A stretch of DNA of 64,000 nt, taken from Pontederia crassipes (taxonomy: Eukaryota > Streptophyta > Magnoliopsida > Commelinales > Pontederiaceae). The stretch lies in assembly GCA_030549335.1 (NCBI GenBank), contig CM060191.1, forward strand, positions 57,795,947 to 57,859,946. Reading direction: 5' to 3'. The notes under the pieces were generated by a model. It did not search any database and was not told where the DNA came from. It saw only the letters and a program-made list of their open reading frames with translations. Position numbers and translations under genes: made by a program. This document shows positions 36,511-48,560 of the stretch, one piece after another. The first letter of the stretch is position 1; each line of letters opens with the position of its first letter.

Positions 36511-37290
36511 TCGGATGGCCACTTGGTTGACAAGGAAAAACAGGCGCCGGGTGACTAGCCGGCAGAGGGGGCGTGTCATGGCCACATGACACAGGGACTG
36601 GGTTGGGTCCAAGCTTGAACCCCAACTCTTAAGGATCGAGCTCAGGTGCGGTTGAGACCTAGTATGGGTGCAGACGGTTGGGTGTGAAGGTTTGAAGGTG
36701 GGTGGGTGCAGTCTGGACGTAGAGAGATAGGCTGCTTCGAGTTCGGACGGGCGAGCTGGTGAGGGGGAATTTTGAAGTTGTTCCATCCCTGTTGGTAGGT
36801 ATGACGCTGGTGCATGTATGGAGCTCTGAGAAGTAGACAACTGTGGAGAAGGCACCGGACAATCGGCAGCGATGTCCGCACTTCCGGTGACCAAGGGGTG
36901 ACGATGGTTGGGCTGCTACTTGCCGTCGCCATTGCAGAGGGAACCTTAGGGAGGTCCTCGTGCACACATTCTGCAGGTGGAAGCGGCGGGGGCACGTGAT
37001 CCGGTGATGGCCCTCCACTCTGCAGTGAAAGCAGCGGATCGGGGCTGGGCATGAGCGGGCGACATGGCCCTTGCTCAGGCATCTGAAGCAGCGAATGATG
37101 TTCAATGACTGGTGAGCTTGTGGGATCGATGGGGGGTGGCTAGTGGGAGATTGTCGTCTAGCCACCCTCCTGGAGTAGGAGCCTAGGGCGCATGAGGAAA
37201 GATGTTGAGAGGTCTGAGCAGCTGTGTGAGTGGCACCACCGGCAAGGGATGCCAGTGACGGGTGGTGGTGCTGTTGTCAGGGGCTGCTGG
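36511..37290 (-). mobile_element. L1 ORF1 fragment with two CCHC knuckles
   Basis: On the minus strand 37165-36659 encodes IIRCFRCLSKGHVARSC followed by IRCFHCRVEGHHRITC, a tandem CCHC pair like that of the full-length L1 at 49467, then Ser/Pro-rich sequence. Orientation and distance suit it being the ORF1 of L1-B, separated by the gypsy and L1 insertions at 34850-36510. Confidence 0.75.
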
Positions 37291-38992
37291 TGGTGCAAAA
37301 TTTCTGTATTCCCCATGCCTTTGTATCTACTGATCTACTAAGTATTATGCGATTTTGGATAGTTTAAAATCCTGGTTCCATTATCCTTTTTTTTCTAAAA
37401 AGAAGAAATTCAAATAAACAGTAATTCTGTAGATGTCAAAAATCTATTTGCATATGCACATGTACTAAAATTCAATAGACTGTAATTTCTTGTAAATTCA
37501 TTTGAATTTATATTTACATCTTTATTCTAACTTTTTTATGTTTTCAGGCCATAAATGACCTAACCAAGGCATTAGAGTTCGAGCCAAATTCGTCAGATGT
37601 TTTACATGAAAGGGGTTAGTGTTTTCTTTATGTTTTTCCATTGTGATAAAATTCAATATTCCAAAATTCGTATGTTTCTTGTCTACTTCTTTTGCAATTG
37701 TCCTCTTGATTTTGAAATTTAATAAAATTCAGATGATTACCCAAATTTTGTGGTCATCCTCTTTTCTATCACAATGGGAAAAATCCAAACTGGTCAACAT
37801 TTACTAAATGGTGAAAAGTAAGTCCTTTCCATAATTCATCATATAAACAATATTATATGGAAATACAAGGCACATAATGTGAAAAGTTCGATCTTATATC
37901 TATGTTTTAAGTGCTAATAGGCACTTTATGGGAGGAGCTCAGATGCCCCATTCATACGTTCCTTGATCGAGGGAAACTTTAGTGTCACGTTAGACATGGA
38001 AGATCGATCCATCAATTGACGTGAGAGGGATGCAGGGGCAGAGGAGTTCAAATATTTCATTGATTCTTTGATCGACTTCTTTGCCACGAACTGTAGATTC
38101 ACATGGCTGAGCACAACAAATCGAGGATGATTCCTCGGTTCATTGGCCCACCATTTGGCAGATGTCTAGGCACCTCCCAAAACTTGTTAACCTGTAACTT
38201 GAGTCGTCATTGACGTTCATGGGTGTACGACAGGGATGCCCACTAGCCCTCATGTTCTTTGTGCGGATAGACAAGCGTCTTGCGAGACCGGCCTCTTTAG
38301 CATCTTTGTTGGGAACCTAGTTTCTCTCCTGCAGTATGCGGACGACAATGTTCTTTATTGAGGGCATTGTTCAAGAGACTAGACGGGTGGCCATATTGGT
38401 GGAGTTCTTTGGTGTGGCATTTGTCATGTTAATGATGCCAAGTCCTCATTCATTCCTTTTGGCATGGTCAGTGATGATGCAGCTCAATGTGCGATTGAGC
38501 TTCCTATCACAATAGGTAGCTTGCTGATCACTTATTTGGATCTTCCCCTCTCCGATCGGCTCTCGAGGGTGGACCCCGGTCTCGAGTGATTGGGGCATAC
38601 ATTTCATGGGTGGAGTTCGAGATCTTTAACACGAGGAGGCCAGCTCATACTACGATCTGTTCTCTTTGTGTTTCCAATCTATTATATATCTATTCTTCAG
38701 ATGTCTGCCTAGGTCTTGAGACCATTAGATTCTCTGAGGCGAATTTTTCTAGCAGGGTCCACCTTGTAGCTTGGCACATTGTCTGCTGCCTCATTTGGTA
38801 GGGAGGTTTGGGCGTCTAGGGATCTTTGCTATGCCAACTGGGTTCTCCTAGCCCAATGGGTGTGGTGGATCATGGGGCTCGAGGACGATTTATGGCATGT
38901 GGTTTTTATCATTTGCTACGGGCATGAGCGATCTTGAGAGTTCATGACCATTCTACCACCCGGGGCTTCATCTTTCTAGTGAGGAGTTGATG

Positions 38993-41137
38993 CAGGAGAG
39001 ATAAGATATATTAAATTAGTTATTATTGTTATCTTTATCTTTTTATATTTTTAGGTTATTTAGATTTTGTCAGTTATTGCTATTACCTTACCTTTCTAGA
39101 TATGAGATTATTTTAGATTTGATTGTAAAATGCCTATAAATAGGCATAAACTCTTTTATTATTAATCAGTTCAATTACTGTTCAATTATTCTATTAAACC
39201 TGTCTTTTTAGATTTTTAGATTATTCGGATTCTGTTAGTTATGGTTATTACCTTATCTTTCTAGATATGAGATTATTTTAGATCTGGTTGTAAAATATCT
39301 ATAAACAGGCATAAACTCTTTTATTATTAATCCGTTCAATTACTGTTCAATTATTCCATTAAACCTGTGTGATTTTCTTTCTCCATGGATTATGAGTCTT
39401 GGTGGATTTCGAATTTATTGACGGTGCTTTGAACCATCAACCTCTTTTGAGATTCGTTTGAAAGTTGAAATTTCTTCCACTTTACGATCCTCCCGTGAGG
39501 AGATTTACCTCTTTGTCCCATTGCTCATCTTCTTTTCCATCATTTATTTCTTATTTTATTTTTTTTCTTTTCCTTCTAACAGAAATGTTACCTTTATTTT
39601 TGTTTTCTTTATTTTCTTATACGACTTCCTCATCCTTATCCTTTTTCTTTCTCTTTCTTTTCTCTCTCATCATTTGTTAGTTACATTTTTTTATCTTGTT
39701 TTCTTTTTTTAAATTTTATTTAACTATCAAGATGAGAATAGAACTACCTTCATTTAATGGGTATTTCGATATCGATGAATTTTTATGTTGGATTACTAAG
39801 GTCGATCATTTCTTTGATTATTGGGATGTTTCAAAATCTCAACAAGTCAAATTAGTTGCCAACAAATTTACATGCAGAGCACTTTCTACCAGAAAAGATA
39901 ATAAATAATTACGAGTTTGTTATCACAATTAACCTATTCAGACATAAAAAAAGTTGAAAATTTTAGTCGTCGAATATTTTTTGCCTTCATCATATTATTA
40001 TCTTGTTTTTCAGCAATCAAGCAAATATCAACAAGAGAGGGAAATGCAAGAAGTGCAAGTTCATTTGAAGAACATCAAGAATTCGATTGACAAAGTTCAA
40101 TAATGATTGGTTAATATAATCAATAAAATGCCTAAGACTCCATCAAAATATGTGCAATCTTGTGAATATCAATTGCCTTTGGAAATTGAAACTGATCCAA
40201 TTGAAGAATTACAAGAGACTCTTGAAGATATGAGAATCTATCATGATACTGAAGAATTGGTTACCTAGATTTTCTGTCTAAGCGAATAGAAGATAAATTT
40301 GTTAAGGAGTTGGATGAAAAGTTGGCATTAAATCCATACAACAACAACAAAGCCTTATTCCACTAGGTGGGGTCGGCTACATGGATCATACGACGCTTCG
40401 TTGATCCATGTTTATGAGATTCGACAGGGTTTTACGCTGGCTGTCGAGGCCTAACACAACCCTCCTCCTTTATCCGGGCTTGGGACCGGCTATAAAACAT
40501 AGGCGGAGTTGCATTAAATCCATAACAAGAAAAATTTACTTCAAATGCTTCAAGTTGATGTGAGATGCATCGAAGATTTTGTCGGCACCAAAGATTTTAA
40601 TTTTCTGCAGATTGCATTTTCAAATCAAGTTTTGAAGATAATATCTTATTATTTGGTACTTCTCTATGATCTAGTTGGTTTAAATCATTCATCTGACAAG
40701 TTGAGAAGGAAGACAAAACCGTTGGGAGATGTGAAGCATGATCCTCCGGATTCTATTTTCACAGTTTGAGGTCGAACTCTTTTCAAGAGAGGGAGACTCA
40801 TGTAGGAGAGATAAGATACATTCAATTAGTTATTATCGTTATCTTTATCTTTTAATATTTTTAGGTTTTAGATTTTGTTAGTTATTGTTATTATCTTATC
40901 TTTCTAGATATGAGATTATTTTAGATTTGATTGTAAAATGCCTATAAATGGGCATAAACTCTTTTATTATTAATTACTATCCAATTATTTCAATTAACTT
41001 GTGTGGTTTTCTTTCTCCGAGGATTTCGAGTCTCGAGTGGATTCGGAATTTATCAAGCATGGTGTTTTGAACCATCAACCTCTTTCGAGATTCGTCCGAA
41101 AGTTGTAATCTTCTCCACTTTACGATCTCCCATTAGG
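38993..41137 (+). mobile_element. Small LTR retrotransposon with gag remnant
   Basis: Two related LTRs, about 38993-39500 and 40800-41137, share GGAGAGATAAGATA, CTAGATATGAGATTATTTTA, AAAATGCCTATAAA and TTTACGATC. The left LTR contains an extra tandem copy of about 180 bp (39046-39200 versus 39202-39370). The interior encodes a gag piece (MRIELPSFNGYFDIDEFLCW, VKLVANKF) but no pol, so it is non-autonomous. Ends and target duplication are approximate (AGGAGTTG on both sides). Confidence 0.75.
40339..40510 (-). mobile_element. RTE-tailed SINE-like element with 14-bp TSD
   Basis: A full-length 172-bp minus-strand copy: (CAA)n and tail at 40339, head AACTCCGCCTATGTTTTATA ending at 40510. Flanked by gcattaaatccata at 40325-40338 and 40511-40524. 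This copy best defines the element's two ends. Confidence 0.95.
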
Positions 41138-42226
41138 AGTTGTAGCATTAGTCCAACCGGTGTGCCTGTTCATTGTCCCTTCACTCTGATCTAGGGAGGC
41201 TTTCTCTTTTCTCCTAGTGGGTTGTTACCGGCATCCTTCCCTCGGCTATGAGCCTTGGAGGCGCACCCGGATGTGACGATGAGTCTTGGTCAGATGCTAG
41301 TGACTCAAGCACCGGCTCATGCTCTCCGCTTTCGGATCATCGCTTCTTGGAGCTCCTGGCATATTTTTGGAGGATTGCACAGTTCTGCCTAGACCCTTCA
41401 GGTCTTTGGTGGGTATAGTTATTAGAGCCTTTCTCAGCTTGCAGCCTCTACCTCTGCATTCTTCATGTCACTTCATCCTTAAACACTTTTAGGGCGGATT
41501 GCAAACTCATATGGCGCTCCCAGGTGCCGTTGAAGGTCAAGACTTTGCTTGGCTTATGTGACATGACAGGATCCTCACTAGAGTATACAGAGTGAGATGA
41601 GCGCCCCACACTCACACATCTTACCTACTACGTGGCACACTTCCATCGGCAACAGAGACATTTTGGCAGTCTACCCGAGCTTTTGTGAAAGACAGAGTTG
41701 GAGAGCATTGTTTGTGACGTTTTTCGCTGGTATCTGGTTCTAGCGCAATCAGACTATTTTTTGTGGGGAGCGAGATCAAATTGCGAATATTGTTTCTTTT
41801 CTGGTTAACTGATGTACATCCCTCCTTTTTTTCCTGCTCTCCTCTTGAGAGCTTACACTTGTACCTATTGATCGATTTATAGTGGTATATACTTAGATGA
41901 CAACCACAAAACCTGGTGATCATCGTTTTCTTCACTGTAAAAAGAAACTAAGTACTCATGTTTGTCATCATAAGATTTTTATAATTTTGCATTTTCCTCT
42001 TGAAAAAATGTATCTTTTTTTTTCTGAGAATACCATGCATGGTTCATCTACTGCTAAGCACTATTTTCATGTCTACATTTTGTTCAAGTAAAATCTTAAC
42101 ACTTCATCCTGGGTGATGTTTATAGGTATTGTTAATTTCAAGTTCAAGGATTTTGGTGCCGCGATTGAAGATCTATCTACTTGTGTCAAGTCTGACAAGA
42201 AAAATAAGTCTGCCTATACTTATTTG

Positions 42227-42232
42227 GCAAGC
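42227..42232 (+). other. GC-type 5' splice site
   Basis: Exon ends TATTTG and the intron begins GCAAGC. Joining to 42369 gives SAYTYL|GLALSAVGEY in phase 0, as expected for the TPR repeat. Confidence 0.7.
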
Positions 42233-42476
42233 AGAATTTAAGCTTTCATTCTTAAAAATTTGGACTCTAAATTTCAGAAAATTGATATATTACTGGTATC
42301 TCATATCTTTATTGAAGACTTTTCTTGAACAATGAATATAGGTTCCATCTAACATGGTTAAGCTGCAGGGTCTTGCTTTATCAGCAGTTGGAGAGTACAA
42401 TCGAGCTGAAGAGGCACATCTCAAGTCTATACAAATTGATCAAAATTTTGTTGATGGTTGGACTCATCTTGCGCAG

Positions 42477-43325
42477 GTATTTACCTTGTGAATGATTATG
42501 ATGGTTGGATTCATCTGTTATTTTCAGCTGCGAACTTTCTCATGTTATTCTTGTGTATTGCAATACTAGTAGAAGTTATCATTTTCTGTACTTGACCACC
42601 CTTGGGATTATAAACCCAAAATAAAATAGATCTGAAATAAAAAGAAAAATGAGAAGTTACCTTGAATGAGACAAGATACTCACTACTAGGCCATCTTATC
42701 TTACCTGTGTGTGCCCTGTTGTCAACTCTGGTCCGTGCTCGACCCTTATATTTATCTGGTGGACCTCAGTGAAGTGAGCTCTGACTAATCTAGATTGAGG
42801 TGGAATCATTAAAAGTAAACATCTCATAACGGTGGCACTTTCGATGTTCGAACTTGTCATTCAACCCACTCACCAGTTGGCAATTCAACTGTTCTTTTTT
42901 TTTTCTTTTGAAGTAATTCAACTGTTGGTTTCTAATCTTCTGCACTATGTATCTATTGGGTTGGCTTTTGTATTACTGTTTCCTTTATAAATAAGGTAAA
43001 TGGGAAAATCAAAAGCTTAGTGCATCTCTTTATCTTAATCAACACAAATTTATCTGAAAGTATCTTCAAAATAGAGATACGGTAAATGCACCATGCTTTC
43101 AGTTGTCAGTCATTGGATAATAAGCGTTGTATTACATTCATGAATGATCTTCTTTATAAGGGATTCTTTCATAGTTTATATTAGTGGAAGAATCTGTTGT
43201 CTTGCATTGTTTAGAAAACTTCATTCGCATAGAACAGTACGCCTCTATTATGACTGTTAAATTTATAGCTTGTAGCCCAGCCCTTGTAGTTAATGTTTCT
43301 GGGATGTGCATATCTTTTCCTGCAG
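42477..43325. other. SRFR1 intron, no element recognised
   Basis: AT-rich intron DNA between the exons ending 42476 and starting 43326; no repeat boundary or hidden exon seen. Confidence 0.5.
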
Positions 43326-43642
43326 TTCTACCAGGATCTGGCTAAATCAAAGCAGGCTTTTTCTTCCCTTGATAAAGTTCTACTTGTTGATGCAGGGTAT
43401 ATTGCATGTCTTCTTTTTGTTTGGTAATGTTTGCAAGATTTTTTCTTTGTATCTTCTAAAAAAAGCATGTTCAATATTTCTGTTTCCAGCTATGACTATA
43501 AAAGCATACTCTAACCTTTTCTTCTTGATATGTTTCTTAGATGTGCTAAAGCATATCACTTTCGTGGCCTACTTCACCACGGCATGGGACGGCATAAGTA
43601 ATGTCTCTTCCATTTTTTTTTCTGATGTTATATATGAAAAAG

Positions 43643-43776
43643 AACTCCGCCTACGTTTTATAGCCGGTCCCAAGCCCGGATAAAGGAGGGTTGTGTTAGG
43701 CCCCGACAGTCAGCGTAAAACCCTGTCGAATCTCATGAACATGGATCAACGAATATTGGCGTCGTATGATCCATGT
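43643..43776 (+). mobile_element. SINE-like copy lacking the RTE tail
   Basis: Has the full head (AACTCCGCCTACG onward) and middle through GGCGTCGTATGATCCATGT but stops there, without the GCCGACCCCACC tail or TTG repeat. It lies 45 bp after an SRFR1 exon. Confidence 0.85.
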
Positions 43777-43987
43777 AAAGAAAGTATACCTTGTGAAGAA
43801 TGTTGAGCGTTATGTTCTGTAAAGGCAAACAGAAGAGTCTACAATGAGACTGCCACCATAAGTTTGATACTTGTGACCTTCTAGTTTCATATCTAAACAT
43901 AATAGCTTAAGCATTGAATTTCGTAGACATTAAAATTCAAATGAACTCACGACTTTTTTGTTGGGCCAACTAGCTAGTTTTTTTTTT

Positions 43988-44351
43988 TTGAGAGGCCACA
44001 GGGTGGTTATCCACAGGCTGAACGATGCCGACTATCGGTTGGGCATCCCGATGTTATGGAAGCTGATCCAGATGTTGTTGCTGCTTTGAGGTCTTGTTGG
44101 CTTCAACTGCGAAAATTTTGCAATGCTTCCTTTTTTTTTCTTTTTTTTTTTAACTCCGCCTATGTTTTATAGTCGGTCCCAAGCCCGGATAAAGGAGGAG
44201 GGTTGTGTTAGGCCCCGATAGCCAGCGTAAAATCCTGTCGAATCTTATGAACATGGATCAACGAATATATTGTGTTGCGGAATGGCGTCGTATGATCCAT
44301 GTAGCCGACCCCACCTAGTGGGATAAGGCTTTGTTGTTGTTGTTTTTGAGA
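43988..44351. mobile_element. Composite insertion with 14-bp TSD, containing a SINE-like copy
   Basis: Flanked by ggccaactagctag at 43974-43987 and 44352-44365. Contents: a T run with GAGAGGCCA, about 110 bp of unidentified sequence, a second T run, then a full SINE-like element (44152-44342, + strand, head AACTCCGCC to TTG repeat), then TTTTTGAGAGGCCA again. The T runs suggest a minus-strand retroposed sequence into which the SINE-like element inserted. Confidence 0.7.
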
Positions 44352-44365
44352 GGCCAACTAGCTAG

Positions 44366-45047
44366 TGGACCTTTTTTTTGAGGAGAAACTAGCTAGTGGA
44401 TTGAACATTGAAATAAGGAAGTCTCAGGACCAGAATCGCCCCTGTCGGGTATGCCTCTATGTCTCTACTTCGAATTGAATGAATCATGGACTAGTAGTCT
44501 TTGGAATATCACATTTAACACCCAAAATAAACAAATGAACTTTTGTAACATGAACAGGGGATACCTAAACCATATATGGCTTAAGTTTCTTAGATCCTTC
44601 AGGGTATTTGTGGTGTGTCGGATGGTTGCTTTTTTGTACTAGATCACTTGTCAAGGACAGCCCGGATTTCCTGCTGACTGTCCAGCAGCGGGAGCCATAA
44701 CAGAAACAGTAAGTCATATTATTGGGCATCTCCATCCATGACAAGGTCTTATAGGTCTTTGTTGGCCGAAGTATTAAATTGTAAGATCGAGTTGCGTGCA
44801 ATTTTTTGAACAAGAGAGTTTGATGCTTTTGAATCCTTCACATTCATGGCACGGTCCCGCTCGCCAAGTTCTGTAAACACAGACCTTTGATAATATTCAG
44901 AAGAAAAGATAGAAATCCAAAAACATGTTGTATAAACTGCTTCAGTGACTCTTGAACCGCACACAAATTATTACTGTGGTTTGTCCAGATAAATTTCTTT
45001 TACAAATAACATCATTTTATATTTTTACTTTTGTTTGTCTATTGCAG
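44366..45047. other. SRFR1 intron, no element recognised
   Basis: Non-coding intron DNA ending in the acceptor TTGCAG before 45048. Confidence 0.5.
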
Positions 45048-45157
45048 GATAGCAATAAAAGATTTATCTCTTGGGCTGAATATTGAAAGCACAAAATATT
45101 GAATGTTTGTATTTGCGTGCTTCGTGCTATCATGCTATTGGGGAATATGTTGATGCG

Positions 45158-45571
45158 GTACTATTTTACCTACCTTTTTAATCTCCTTCATATTTTATCA
45201 TGCTTATTCAAATGATATCTGAATAATACAGTAAAGAAGATTTGAGCAGAAAGTCAAGTCTCTGCCTCCCTTGAGTGAATTATAGAATATGCTGTTCATA
45301 TTAGTTACACCATTTCCTATTTAGGTATCCTTATGATTTTTTTTTTGGAATTTTGTTGTGAAGTTATTGAGCACATTATATTTTTAGAATGATATTATGA
45401 TTGGAAATTTCTGTTCTAGAATTAGCATAATACCCGTTTTAATATGGGGTGTTTCGGCTTCTAAATTTGTGCTTTGCTACAACTTGTGCTCCGTTTGCCT
45501 GCAGTCTTTTTTGCGAGGTGGTTTGCCAGCAGTTTTGCCTAATACACGAAGTTTTTCTTTTATATGTTTAG
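45158..45571. other. SRFR1 intron, no element recognised
   Basis: T-rich intron DNA; nothing else seen. Confidence 0.5.
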
Positions 45572-46612
45572 GTGAAGGATTATGATGCTGTTCTGGACTT
45601 GGAACTTGATTCCATGGATAAATTTGTACTTCAGTGCTTGGCGTTCTATCAGGTACTTGTTAGGCCATTTACTTTTGATGGGGCCACTATATAGTTTTCA
45701 CTTTATTCTTTTTGATACCTTTGCTAAGAACACTAGTATACTGCACAATGTTCTACTTCTCTGTTTCTTGTTTGGCTTTCTGTACCAGTGTAGGTTAAAT
45801 GCAAATATTAGCATTCTAGGATCCTTTCTTTCTTTTGCTTTTTAATGTGTGATGATTGCTCATTCTACGTACGCCTCTTGCTACTCTGCAAAAAAGCACT
45901 GACATTGATCATCTTAACAAGAGTATTTATAACAAACTGCTGCAGAAAGAAATGGTCTTGTACACAGCTTCAAAGGTCAACAACGAGTTTTGCTGGTTTG
46001 ACATTGATGGCGACGTTGATCCACTCTTTAAGGTATCTATAATCTTATGTCCACTATAATCTTGTTTTCTTTTATTATATTTGATTTTTTTTGAAGTGGA
46101 AATAACAGTATTTTTTAGGGTGTTAACAGATGCCATTTTAAATTGACCTTGTTCCCATATTAATTGGGCATTTTTCCACAACCGTCTTCCAACCATACCG
46201 GTTATTCCAAGTCAGCCCTTCAATGCCATTTTGTAACTAGACAGTTTTCCATTTTTTTATTGTAAAATCTGTTTAGCCAATGATTAATGGTTTGCAATCG
46301 AATGGCTTACATGGCTGTCACATAACAAGTTTCTTTACCCTATATCAACATAAAAAAATAACAAATTAATGAATGAAAGAATGAAAGTAAATCAACTCCT
46401 CCTTCCCTATCGAGTGCAAATAGGGAGAGGGTTGGGGCGCTGTCATCTTATATTGCCATCATCGAGTAGTCACCTTTTGATGTTGATGTTGTCAGTAAGG
46501 GTAAAAAATATCCCTCTTTAAAATGGTGACAACTGGTGAGTGAGCATCCGCAGGGAAGGCGACGGCGTCCATGGGTTAAAGAAAGAGAAAGGGAGTGAGA
46601 GTAAAAGCTGAG

Positions 46613-46870
46613 TCATTTGTTTGTGGTGCTACTGATGGCGTTGATGGCAGCCAGGATCTCGGGGGAGTCGTTTTCTGTGGCATTGTTGAGGTCTTGACTG
46701 TTGGATACCTCCATGCCAAAGAGAGAAATCCCAAATGCTGAAGGCCACGTCCAAACACTGGGTCTATGAATGAGATCTGGAGAAGAGTCGAGGCTCAAGT
46801 CATGAGCCTTTTCCTTGATACATGGCCACTGGTGTCCCCACTCTTGCTCTGACAAAGCTGAACAAAATAT
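46613..46870 (-). pseudogene. Unidentified terminal-exon-like fragment
   Basis: A minus-strand stretch after a possible acceptor (TTTGTCAG near 46853) encodes EQEWGHQWPCIKEKAHDLSL, RPSVWTWPSAFGISLFGMEV and ends EILAAINAISSTTNK then a stop, followed by CT-rich DNA. Base composition and codon-like pattern are unlike the surrounding intron. It looks like the last exon of a captured host gene, but I do not recognise the family. Confidence 0.35.
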
Positions 46871-48239
46871 GCAGGAGTGTGAAGATATCTTACTATTGAA
46901 ACCCGCACCACACCACCCATAACCCAAATTATTATCCTGGACATGCTCAACAAACCTTGAAGCTGGATATTAATGTTATTAGAGGAAGATGATGCTAAGC
47001 AGAGCAAAGTTTAGTCTTTTTCTGGCACAAGTATCTCTTCACTTTGCTTAATATCTGAATGAGAATAAAATTACTGCATTCAGTTACAGAGAGATACATG
47101 GGGACTATATACTATTATTAATAAATTGAAAAGAAAGAAGGAAATAAGTTGAAAGGCATCCTGACATACTGTTGCTGCTCAGTGCCTATCCAGAGTGTGG
47201 CCGCCGGGTGTATGGGCACGTAGATTATGGGAACTTCAGGGATAGATCCTCAAGCATGGAGACATCCTTCTCATCCTTTTACTCGTGAGGTTCAAGATTG
47301 CACCCGAGATGGCCACTTCACTGCTCCTTTCTCGTCAAACAAAGCCAGAGTGGGTGGTCTACTGTCAAGTCAGCCAACCTCCACGACTACTATTACATCA
47401 CCCAGTTAGCAATTTCACCCTCACAATGCTGCTGCCAGTGGCGAATAACCTGATCTAGTACTAGATGATTGCCACGTTGAGGATGCACCTGGTTCAACGT
47501 TATTATCTTTTAATTTCTTTTGTTAACATGGAAGAGATATATTGACATGGAAATCACATAATTTGTTCAACTGCAAATCATCGATTGCGGTTAAAAGGAC
47601 AATAACACGAAACAACAAAATATGGAGGATTGTTTCATCACAAAATGAAGTTGGGAGACTGATTGGGATACAGGATATAGTTGAGGATGATTGCGAAATT
47701 TCACCATGTGATTGGGTACTTTACAATCAATCCTCAAAAACTTTATGGCCAATCATACTTCTTTTTGAAGAAATTAATCCTTGATCTTACTATGTAATTT
47801 GGTTTTCTCGATGTAGATATTCTTTTTTCGTGCATTTGTAAGAACCAGTTGTTGAATATCAGTTTCCATTTTCTATAAAAAATGATCAGTTTTTGTTGAG
47901 TTGACCTGCATGAAGGCAACTCCTGTTGAGAACTTGAGTTGTATTGACTTGTTGTTAAGATTAAGGAGCAGTCATAATATATTATGTCTGCTTAGCTTTA
48001 GTTAGAAGATTGCATTCGGTGCCAGTTAAATCACTGTATATGTACGACATCATCTAGAGATCATGGTTGCTCGTGCAAAAGCCTTGCCAGGACAAAGGTG
48101 GGGAGACTAGTAAATCGTGGGTATAGGTACACATGTAATTCTCAGTTTTGACTTGCATGTCAATGAAATCTGGATGACTATTGATCTGAAAAAGGTCATC
48201 ATCCCCCCTTTCAGAACAAAAGTATTCTGGATGATGGGT
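46871..48239. other. SRFR1 intron, unassigned
   Basis: Contains an 80-codon open stretch (47542-47784, +; IGIQDIVEDDCEISPCDWVL) with no recognised family, and otherwise non-coding DNA. Probably part of a larger unrecognised insertion. Confidence 0.35.
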
Positions 48240-48560
48240 TCCAAAAGTAAATCTTCATACCTTGGTATAAATTGTCTATCACCCTTGCCTACCTCCCAGG
48301 GACACTCTCGGGGTTCACAACTTACACTTCACCGGTCGAGCCTCCTTGCATGCTGGGTTGGACGGGTCATGAGGACAGACAACATTCTTCGAGCTCAGTT
48401 CTTGCATTCTAGGGCAAGGACCTTTCTTTGGATTCTCAGGTTGACACTCAAAATGGCCTCTCCTTTCTGGCGTTGTGTAGCAGCTTTGGTCCCTTTAGTG
48501 CATCTGCTTATGATGGTTTCACATGGTCCTTTAGTGGGTTGGGGGTAGCATCCTTTCTTC
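48240..48560 (+). mobile_element. L1 ORF2 C-terminal fragment
   Basis: Encodes RSSLLACWVGRVMRTDNILR and FWRCVAALVPLVHLLMMVSH, which align with LARWVDRIMGPEDSLWRE and WKGVAALFPLVRPFMTPSLG of the full-length L1 at 49467. Short and without preserved ends. Confidence 0.75.

Larger units (their letters stand above)
37870..41935 (+). mobile_element. L1-type LINE (L1-D), internally deleted, split by an LTR element
   Basis: Inserted in the SRFR1 intron between 37614 and 42126. Plus-strand pieces: endonuclease fragments near 37880-38160, an RT block near 38220-38350 (translated GCPLAP-like region then QYADDN), the thumb region to 38990, then after the LTR element the zf-RVT and 3' UTR to an A-rich end near 41935 (TACTTAGATGACAACCACAA). 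Heavily frameshifted. The ORF1 and most of the RT fingers are absent. Confidence 0.75.
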
